The notes under the pieces are model-generated. The model did not search any database. It saw nothing but the letters and a program-made list of their open reading frames with translations, and had not been told where the DNA came from. DNA of 5,767 nt from JBBRUG01 sp038247995 (lineage in GTDB: Bacteria; Chloroflexota; Chloroflexia; Chloroflexales; Chloroflexaceae), in NCBI GenBank assembly GCA_038247995.1, contig JBBRUG010000357.1:1-5767 (forward strand). The letters run 5' to 3'. Below are positions 1 through 4,140 of this stretch, piece by piece (the stretch's first letter is position 1; every line of letters begins with the position of its first letter). A program made the position numbers and the translations under genes.

Positions 1-17
1 ACACCCCGCCCAACATT

Positions 18-25
18 TATATTAT
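18..25 (+). promoter_or_regulatory. Possible -10 element upstream of the permease operon
   Basis: Positions 18-25 hold overlapping TATATT and TATTAT hexamers inside the only AT-rich patch (about 15-32) of an otherwise GC-rich leader. Either could be a -10 element for the permease gene. The matching -35 would fall at or beyond the left edge of the window, so the promoter cannot be confirmed. All three forward frames are open from the window edge into this stretch, so the tail of an upstream gene is not formally excluded, but the TTA and TAT/ATT-rich codons are unlike the other genes here. Confidence 0.25.
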
Positions 26-58
26 TACATTTCGCAAACCCCCCTTTGGTCGCGCGCG

Positions 59-70
59 CCCCCCCCCCCC
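59..70. repeat. Poly-C tract (C12) in the permease leader
   Basis: Twelve consecutive C follow a CGCGCGCG run at 51-58 and end 20 bp before the chosen permease ATG at 91; a shorter C6 run lies at 39-44. With the ATG at 91 the tract is untranslated. With the alternative TTG start at 46 it would encode prolines and its length would set the reading frame. Runs this long are prone to slipped-strand mutation and to sequencing error, so the exact count is uncertain. Confidence 0.8.
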
Positions 71-90
71 GAAACCATGGCAACACCATT

Positions 91-1110
91 ATGACTGAAC
101 AGGCGACGCGAGCGCAATCAAGCTCATCCAGGCCGGTGCGGCAGCGGCTTCAGGCGGGCTGGCGCATGCTCACGGCGCGCCACGAGTTGATGTTGCTCGT
201 GCTGCTGGTGCTGGTGATCGCGGCGCTGGCGTTGCAGAACGAGCGCTTTCTGAGCCCAACCAACTTGCTCAATGTTGCGCGCGGCGTGGCCTGGTTTGCC
301 GTGGCGGCATTCGGCGTGAGTATGGTGATCCTCGTTGGCGGAATCGACCTCTCAGTCGGCGCGGTCATGGCACTGGCCGGGATGGTCTGCGCACTAATGC
401 TGCGTGCCGGGATGCCCTTACCGATTGCTGTTGGCGCAGGGTTGCTGAGCGGCGTTGCCATCGGTGTTACTAATGGCGCACTGGTCGGTGTGATCGGGTT
501 GCCGCCGTTTATTGTTACCCTCGGCACGATGGGCCTGGCGCGTAGCCTCACCTTCGGCCTCACCGGCGGCGCGCCGGTACGCGATCTGCCGGCGACCTTC
601 CGGGCGCTTGGGCAAGCCGATTTACAGCTTGGCCCGCTTGCGCTGCCGCTGCCGCTACTGGCGATGGCCGCCGTGGCGCTGGTGGTGAGCCTGTTGCTGA
701 ACCGTACGGTGCTGGGCCGTTACATCTATACCCTCGGCCGCGACGAAGAGGTGTTGCGCCTCACCGGTGTGCCTACTGAGCGGGTCAAGCTGGTCGTCTA
801 CACGCTAAGCGGGTTGCTCGCCGCGAGTGCCGGGATCATCATGACCGCCTGGTTGGGCGTGGCCGCGCCGACGGCGGCTGAGGGCTACGAGCTTGAGATT
901 ATTGCTGCTGCGGTGATCGGCGGCACAAGCTTTTTCGGTGGCGAAGGCAGCATTCTCGGCGTTGTGCTTGGCGCAATGCTGATGCAAGTGCTGCGGAATG
1001 GCCTGGTTCTTGTGGGGTTGCCGGCCTACTTGCAAAGCGGTGCGCTTGGGGCGATGTTGCTGATTGTTGTGCTGATTGATTATTGGCGCCGCAGGCGACT
1101 TGCAAATTAA
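91..1110 (+). CDS. RbsC-like sugar ABC transporter permease
   Basis: This is an integral membrane permease of the ribose/galactose/xylose type (BPD_transp_2 family), normally a dimer that forms the sugar path and takes substrate from a binding lipoprotein. The ATG at 91 gives 339 residues, close to the family norm. A TTG at 46 would add 15 residues through the poly-C tract and is less likely; neither start has a clear Shine-Dalgarno. Residues 1-32 are polar, followed by hydrophobic segments through the chain, starting near 33-48. Family hallmarks are visible: GGIDLSVG (83-90), LPPFIVTLGTMG (137-148), the cytoplasmic docking loop LGRYIYTLGRDEE with LTGVP (208-228), and GGTSFFGGEGS (277-287). 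The C-terminus is a basic tail (YWRRRR). The docking loop looks intact, implying that an ABC-type partner binds. The binding protein gene follows 87 bp downstream. The substrate cannot be deduced from sequence alone. Confidence 0.93.
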   Translation: MTEQATRAQSSSSRPVRQRLQAGWRMLTARHELMLLVLLVLVIAALALQNERFLSPTNLLNVARGVAWFAVAAFGVSMVILVGGIDLSVGAVMALAGMVCALMLRAGMPLPIAVGAGLLSGVAIGVTNGALVGVIGLPPFIVTLGTMGLARSLTFGLTGGAPVRDLPATFRALGQADLQLGPLALPLPLLAMAAVALVVSLLLNRTVLGRYIYTLGRDEEVLRLTGVPTERVKLVVYTLSGLLAASAGIIMTAWLGVAAPTAAEGYELEIIAAAVIGGTSFFGGEGSILGVVLGAMLMQVLRNGLVLVGLPAYLQSGALGAMLLIVVLIDYWRRRRLAN

Positions 1111-1132
1111 AAATGTAAAAGCGGGAGCATAC

Positions 1133-1190
1133 GCCGCTTCAGCGGCCAACCGGCACCCGCAAATGCGCGGCGCTTCAGCGCCCGCGCCGC
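1133..1190 (+). repeat. Two tandem TTCA-tetraloop hairpins between permease and binding protein
   Basis: The first hairpin pairs GCCGC (1133-1137) with GCGGC (1142-1146) around TTCA. The second pairs GGCGC (1169-1173) with GCGCC (1178-1182) around TTCA. The shared 10-mer CGCTTCAGCG recurs exactly 36 bp apart. The second copy can alternatively form a 7-bp stem, GCGGCGC (1167-1173) with GCGCCGC (1184-1190). Neither is followed by a T tract, so they are unlikely to be intrinsic terminators. Plausible roles are mRNA stabilisation at the permease/binding-protein boundary or membership of a dispersed repeat family. Confidence 0.6.
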
Positions 1191-1197
1191 AAAAGCC

Positions 1198-2190
1198 ATG
1201 CATAAACTCCTCCCGCTCCTGCTGATCATCTTCCTGGCCGCATGTGTTGCGCCGGGCGAGGCGGCGCGCCCAAAATTGACCCTGGCATGGGTATCGAAGA
1301 GTCTGGGTAATCCGGTGTTCGATCATGGCTACCGCGGGGCGCTGGCCAAGGCAGCCGAGTTGAGCGCCGCCGGCCCCTACGACGTGGAAGTCCTCGCTGC
1401 CGGCCCCGTTTCCGCCGATGCCGTTGAGCAGGCCCGTGTGCTTGACGATCTGATCGCCCGCCGTGTCGATGGCATTGCCGTCAGTTGCAACGATCCAACC
1501 GCCTGTATCGATCCGATCAATCGGGCTGTCGAGACGGGCATTCCGGTGATGACCTGGGACAGCGACGCGCCGGAAAGTCAGCGCTTCACGTTTCTTTCGA
1601 TCGACAACTACGCCTCCGGGAAACTGGCCGCCGATCTGCTGGCTGAGGCGCTCAACGGCACGGGCGAAGTGGCGGTGCTCACCGGCGTGCCCAGCGGGCT
1701 TAACCTGGAGGATCGCGTGCAGGGCTTCGTTGATGGCTTGCAAGCGTACCCCGACATGACGCTCGTGAGCACTGTGGCCAGCAACGAGGATATCAGTCGG
1801 GGCGTGCAGGGTGTTGAAGAGGTGATGCAGGTGCATCCCAATTTGCGCGGCTGGTTCTTCGCCGGGATGTGGCCGCTCTTCGCCGACCGCGGGGCCATGC
1901 CGCTCTGGGAAGCCGCCTCACGCGAGGGGCGGTTGAAGACGGTCGCCTTCGATACGTTGCCGCTCGAACTGGAGTTGCTGCGCGATGGTTATCTGACCGC
2001 GCTGATCGGCCAGAAATATTGGGGTTGGGGCTACGACTCGCTCCAGATCGTCTATGATCGGATTGTGAGTGACACAACGTTCCCCTCCTTCATCGACACC
2101 GGCGTTGATGTTGTTACCCAGAATAACGTCGAAGCGATGCTCCGTGCCTGGGAAACCAACGACTTCCAGACACCGCTGCCGCCGCCTTAG
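1198..2190 (+). CDS. Sugar-binding lipoprotein of an ABC transporter (Peripla_BP_4 type)
   Basis: This is the extracytoplasmic solute receptor expected to deliver a sugar to the upstream permease. The 330-residue product starts at an ATG without an obvious Shine-Dalgarno. It has a lipoprotein signal peptide: a short basic start, hydrophobic residues 4-15 and the lipobox LAAC with Cys16. In a single-membrane organism it would be tethered to the outer face of the cell membrane. The rest matches the two-lobed periplasmic-binding-protein type I fold: LTLAWVSKSLGNPVF (27-41), DDLIARRVDGIAVS (83-96), IPVMTWDSDAP (115-125), SIDNYASG (134-141), VAFDTLP (249-255) and GQKYWGWGYDSLQ (271-283). These segments usually carry the ligand-contacting residues, here including D121, N137, D252 and Q272. 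Cys97 and Cys103 could form a disulfide. The ligand is unknown; a pentose, hexose or deoxysugar is possible. Nothing suggests truncation. Confidence 0.92.
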   Translation: MHKLLPLLLIIFLAACVAPGEAARPKLTLAWVSKSLGNPVFDHGYRGALAKAAELSAAGPYDVEVLAAGPVSADAVEQARVLDDLIARRVDGIAVSCNDPTACIDPINRAVETGIPVMTWDSDAPESQRFTFLSIDNYASGKLAADLLAEALNGTGEVAVLTGVPSGLNLEDRVQGFVDGLQAYPDMTLVSTVASNEDISRGVQGVEEVMQVHPNLRGWFFAGMWPLFADRGAMPLWEAASREGRLKTVAFDTLPLELELLRDGYLTALIGQKYWGWGYDSLQIVYDRIVSDTTFPSFIDTGVDVVTQNNVEAMLRAWETNDFQTPLPPP

Positions 2191-2199
2191 TTGACAAGG

Positions 2200-2248
2200 G
2201 GACGACGGACGACGGACGACGGACGACGGACGACGGACGACGGACGAC
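2200..2248. repeat. Seven perfect tandem copies of GGACGAC
   Basis: Seven uninterrupted 7-bp units fill most of the spacer between the binding-protein stop (2190) and the ABC-kinase ATG (2293). The array is open in the frame running into the ABC gene and would encode a repeating Arg/Thr/Asp peptide if translated, but that is low-complexity sequence with no counterpart in ABC domains. It is best read as a non-coding short tandem repeat, similar in kind to the heptanucleotide STRR repeats described in cyanobacteria. Confidence 0.9.
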
Positions 2249-2268
2249 CGACAATGGGAAGGCAACAC

Positions 2269-2289
2269 TCAGCCCTCAGCCCTCAGCCC
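2269..2289. repeat. Three tandem copies of TCAGCCC just before a start codon
   Basis: Three perfect 7-bp units are followed by a partial TCC and end 3 bp before the ATG at 2293. They occupy the place where a Shine-Dalgarno would sit, so the ABC gene has no recognisable one. The unit length equals that of the GGACGAC array 20 bp upstream although the sequence is unrelated. Confidence 0.85.
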
Positions 2290-2292
2290 TCC

Positions 2293-2622
2293 ATGGACAC
2301 ACTGCTTCACGTCTCACAACTGACAAAACAGTTCGGCAACCTGACGGCGCTGAATCAGGTGAGTTTTAGCGTTGCGCCGGGCGAGGTGGTGGGCCTGGTG
2401 GGGCGCAGCGGCTCGGGTAAGTCGGTGTTGGCGCAGATTCTCGGCGGGGGCGTACCGCCCAGCGGCGGGGAGGTGTTGCTTGGCGGTGAGCGTTTGCGTT
2501 GGCCATTCGCCGCTCGGCGCAAGCAGGTTGCTGTGGTGTCGCAACAGCCGGTGCTTGCCGATAGCCTCGATGTCACGCAGAACCTCTTCCTCGGCGCCGA
2601 GATCGGCTGGCCGGCGGGGTGA
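2293..2622 (+). CDS. N-terminal half of an RbsA-like ABC domain (front part of the ABC-histidine kinase)
   Basis: The 109 residues match the start of a sugar-importer ABC ATP-binding domain: opening beta strands with an A-loop aromatic (F14), Walker A GRSGSGKS (37-44) fully intact, and the Q-loop VSQQP with Q84 or Q85, followed by DVTQNLFLGAEIGW. ATP binding is therefore expected. The ATG at 2293 was chosen because ABC homology begins immediately there; extending to TTG 2191 or ATG 2254 only adds repeat-encoded sequence. The frame stops at 2620-2622, in the helical subdomain, before the signature motif and Walker B. Those continue directly in the -1 frame from 2619, so this is one half of a single ancestral gene and not a complete ATPase. 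On its own it would be non-functional. The break may be a sequencing or assembly error, a real mutation, or a frameshift/coupling signal. Confidence 0.75.
   Translation: MDTLLHVSQLTKQFGNLTALNQVSFSVAPGEVVGLVGRSGSGKSVLAQILGGGVPPSGGEVLLGGERLRWPFAARRKQVAVVSQQPVLADSLDVTQNLFLGAEIGWPAG
2616..2622 (+). other. Frame junction (GGGG then TGA) splitting the ABC-kinase gene
   Basis: The upstream frame reads GCG GGG TGA; the downstream frame reads GGG GTG AGT through the same bases. Adding one G to the GGGG run, or slipping back one base on it, fuses the frames to give ...GWPAG-VSWLRFPNRRRMDREA..., which reads as continuous ABC helical-subdomain sequence with no gap or duplication. Alternatively, GTG 2619 overlaps TGA 2620-2622 as GTGA, a geometry compatible with translational coupling. 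No canonical X-XXY-YYZ slippery heptamer is present. Confidence 0.7.
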
Positions 2623-3881
2623 GTTGGTTACGCTTCCCCAATCGCCGCCGCATGGATCGTGAGGCGCGCGAGGTTTTGGCGCAGGTTGATCTGCCGAATG
2701 TGCCGTTGCGTGTCCAGGTGGGCAACCTCTCCAGCGAGCAGCGCCAACTCTTGGCGATTGCGCGCGCATTTCTGGCCCCGGCTCAACTCGTCATCCTCGA
2801 CGATCCGGCGGCATTGCTGAGCTACAGCTATCAGCAGCGGTTACTTGCGCTGATCCGCCACTGGCAGCAGCAGGGCGCGGCGGTGATCCTCGCCAGCACC
2901 AGCCTCGACCAGATTTTTGCCGTTACCGATCGGGTGCTTGTGCTCAATGAGGGCCGCAAGACGCTTGATGTGCGTACCGACTCGACGAGCCGTGAGGCGG
3001 TGGTGGCCGCGCTGATCGGCCAGAGCGAGCGTCAGAAACTGACGCCGATGATCTGGGCGCTGGAAAATTATTACAATGCCCGCGAGCAGAGCGAACTTTT
3101 GCGTCAGCAGCAGCGTCGCTTACAGCAGGATCTGGCCGCGCAAGACACCCTCAACCAGCAATTGATCCGCCAGCTCAACGATCAGGTCAAGTCGCTCGAT
3201 CAGGCCAACCTGGCCCTGCAAGATGCTCAGCGCCGCCTGCTCACCGAGCGCGAACACGAGCGCAAATATCTGGCCCGCGAACTCCACGATCAGGTGATCC
3301 AGGATCTGCTCAGCGTCAATTTTGAACTGGAGGGTCTGGAAGGCGAGGCGGAGTTGGAGCCGGCGCATGGCGCGGCGATCGCCGAAATCCGCGAGGGTGT
3401 GCGTGACCTTGTCGATAGTGTGCGCCAGATCTGCGGCAATTTGCGCCCACCGACAATCGATAGCCTGGGCCTGGGCGCCGCGCTTCAGTCGTATGTGCGT
3501 GATTGGGCCACGCGCAGTGGAATTGTTGTCAAGCTGGAGGTTGATCCGAGCGTCGGCCGCCTACCTGAAGCGATCGAGTTGTCGATCTTTCGGATCATTC
3601 AAGAGGGGCTGGCGAATGTGCGCAAGCATTCCCGGGCCGGTCGGGTACTGGTGCAACTGACGCCGGCTTCGCCACGCGCCCTGCGGATTGTCATTGCCGA
3701 CGACGGACACGGCATGGACGCCAACCTCGATCTCGCTGCCCTCGGCCATGCCGGCCACTTTGGGTTGCTCGGCATCAGCGAACGGGTGGCCCTGCTGCAA
3801 GGCCGGCTGCGCATGACCAACAGCGCCGAGGGCGGCCTATTGATCGAGGCGGAAATCCCGCATCCCCGCGTTACGGGATGA
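2619..3881 (+). CDS. ABC-domain C-terminal half fused to a HisKA_3-type histidine kinase
   Basis: The frame (420 residues from GTG 2619) has three parts. Residues 1-115 complete the ABC domain: signature-like LSSEQ (37-41), Walker B LVILDDP (57-63) and the H-loop region LASTSLD (91-97). Three key positions deviate: signature LSSEQ, Asp62 in place of catalytic Glu, and Thr94 in place of the switch His. Residues 146-215 are a Gln/Leu-rich coiled coil with leucines at 186, 193, 200 and 207. Residues 211-420 are a histidine kinase of the NarX/DesK class: ARELHDQVIQ with phospho-acceptor His223 and the HDxxxQ motif, NLRPPTIDSLGLGAAL (274-289), N-box QEGLANVRKH with Asn333, G1 box DDGHG (361-365) and G2 box GHFGLLG (379-385). 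The kinase core looks complete, and HDxxxQ suggests phosphatase activity as well. There is no membrane segment or PAS/GAF sensor, so input presumably comes through the ABC part. The partner regulator is not in the window. Joined with the frame starting at 2293 the protein would be about 530 residues. Confidence 0.88.
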   Translation: MSWLRFPNRRRMDREAREVLAQVDLPNVPLRVQVGNLSSEQRQLLAIARAFLAPAQLVILDDPAALLSYSYQQRLLALIRHWQQQGAAVILASTSLDQIFAVTDRVLVLNEGRKTLDVRTDSTSREAVVAALIGQSERQKLTPMIWALENYYNAREQSELLRQQQRRLQQDLAAQDTLNQQLIRQLNDQVKSLDQANLALQDAQRRLLTEREHERKYLARELHDQVIQDLLSVNFELEGLEGEAELEPAHGAAIAEIREGVRDLVDSVRQICGNLRPPTIDSLGLGAALQSYVRDWATRSGIVVKLEVDPSVGRLPEAIELSIFRIIQEGLANVRKHSRAGRVLVQLTPASPRALRIVIADDGHGMDANLDLAALGHAGHFGLLGISERVALLQGRLRMTNSAEGGLLIEAEIPHPRVTG

Positions 3882-3883
3882 TC

Positions 3884-3910
3884 AGGCGGCAGGCGGCAGG
3901 CGCAGGAGGC
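3884..3910. repeat. Degenerate AGGCGGC heptamer repeat
   Basis: Two perfect AGGCGGC units (3884-3897) are followed by a 6-bp AGGCGC and a 7-bp AGGAGGC. The repeat starts 3 bp after the kinase stop codon. It is the third spacer repeat in this window built on a 7-bp unit. Confidence 0.65.
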
Positions 3911-3925
3911 AGAAGGAAAGCACGC

Positions 3926-3951
3926 ATCCTGAGTAGCGCGCAGCGAAGGGT
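3926..3951. repeat. Imperfect palindrome, possibly a REP-like dispersed element
   Basis: The arms ATCCT (3926-3930) and AGGGT (3947-3951) pair with one G-T wobble around a GCGCGC palindrome (3936-3941), with mismatches between. The shape and the ATCCTGAG...CGAAGGGT arms resemble short dispersed intergenic palindromes, but only one copy lies in the window, so family membership is unproven. It has no T tract and is a weak terminator candidate for the kinase gene. Confidence 0.35.
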
Positions 3952-4018
3952 GGTAATGGGTCAACGTTGCAACAGCCCTGGGTTGCTCCGGCGCTTGGGT
4001 GCGACGCGCCGCCAACAT

Positions 4019-4027
4019 TGCTATACT
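4019..4027 (+). promoter_or_regulatory. Extended -10 promoter for the aldehyde dehydrogenase gene
   Basis: TG-C-TATACT matches the extended -10 pattern TGnTATAAT with one mismatch in the hexamer (4022-4027). The nearest -35-like sequence, TTGGGT at 3995-4000, is 21 bp away, which is too far, but extended -10 promoters tolerate a poor -35. Transcription would start near 4034, leaving a leader of about 107 nt that contains the heptamer array and the ribosome binding site. Confidence 0.5.
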
Positions 4028-4070
4028 ATGTACCATCGCGAAGGGAATATAAAGGCAGATCGCACCGAAC

Positions 4071-4127
4071 TCCTCCATCCCACCATCCTCAGTCCTGACT
4101 CCTGGCTCCTGAATCCTGACTCCTGAA
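4071..4127. repeat. TCCTGNN heptamer array in the dehydrogenase leader
   Basis: Six units keep a strict 7-bp register: TCCTCAG, TCCTGAC, TCCTGGC, TCCTGAA, TCCTGAC, TCCTGAA (4086-4127). They are preceded by diverged units TCCTCCA and an 8-bp TCCCACCA (4071-4085). The first four bases are constant and the last three vary. The array ends one base before the Shine-Dalgarno, so it would be part of the mRNA leader. Confidence 0.85.
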
Positions 4128-4128
4128 C

Positions 4129-4134
4129 AAAGGA
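4129..4134 (+). promoter_or_regulatory. Ribosome binding site of the aldehyde dehydrogenase gene
   Basis: AAAGGA lies 6 nt before the ATG at 4141. It is the only good Shine-Dalgarno in front of any gene here and fixes the start at 4141 against the in-frame Met4 at 4150. Confidence 0.75.
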
Positions 4135-4140
4135 TGTTCC

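Noticed and set aside
46..90. TTG start giving a longer permease
   Set aside because: The added residues come from the poly-C tract and are not membrane or family sequence. ATG 91 gives a normal length, though without a clear Shine-Dalgarno.
2..94. Possible tail of an upstream gene ending in TGA at 92-94
   Set aside because: All three forward frames are open here, the codons are AT-rich unlike the other genes, and the poly-C run dominates the translation.
805..1836. 343-codon - strand open frame
   Set aside because: It spans parts of both the permease and binding-protein genes and their spacer, and its His/Gln/Arg-rich product is typical of an antisense shadow of GC-rich coding sequence.
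2191..2196. TTGACA, a perfect -35 consensus right after the binding-protein stop
   Set aside because: The positions 16-18 bp downstream lie in the GC-rich GGACGAC array and show no -10-like sequence, so no promoter is supported.
2191..2292. N-terminal extension of the ABC frame back to TTG 2191 or ATG 2254
   Set aside because: It would translate only the tandem repeats. ABC homology starts at ATG 2293.
3856..3879. ATCCCG/CGGGAT inverted repeat at the kinase stop codon as a terminator
   Set aside because: The stem is only 6 bp with a 13-nt loop, lies within coding sequence and has no following T tract.
3878..4126. 82-codon + strand open frame after the kinase, overlapping its stop as ATGA
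   Set aside because: It runs across repeats, a palindrome and the dehydrogenase promoter, has low-complexity composition and matches no domain I recognise.
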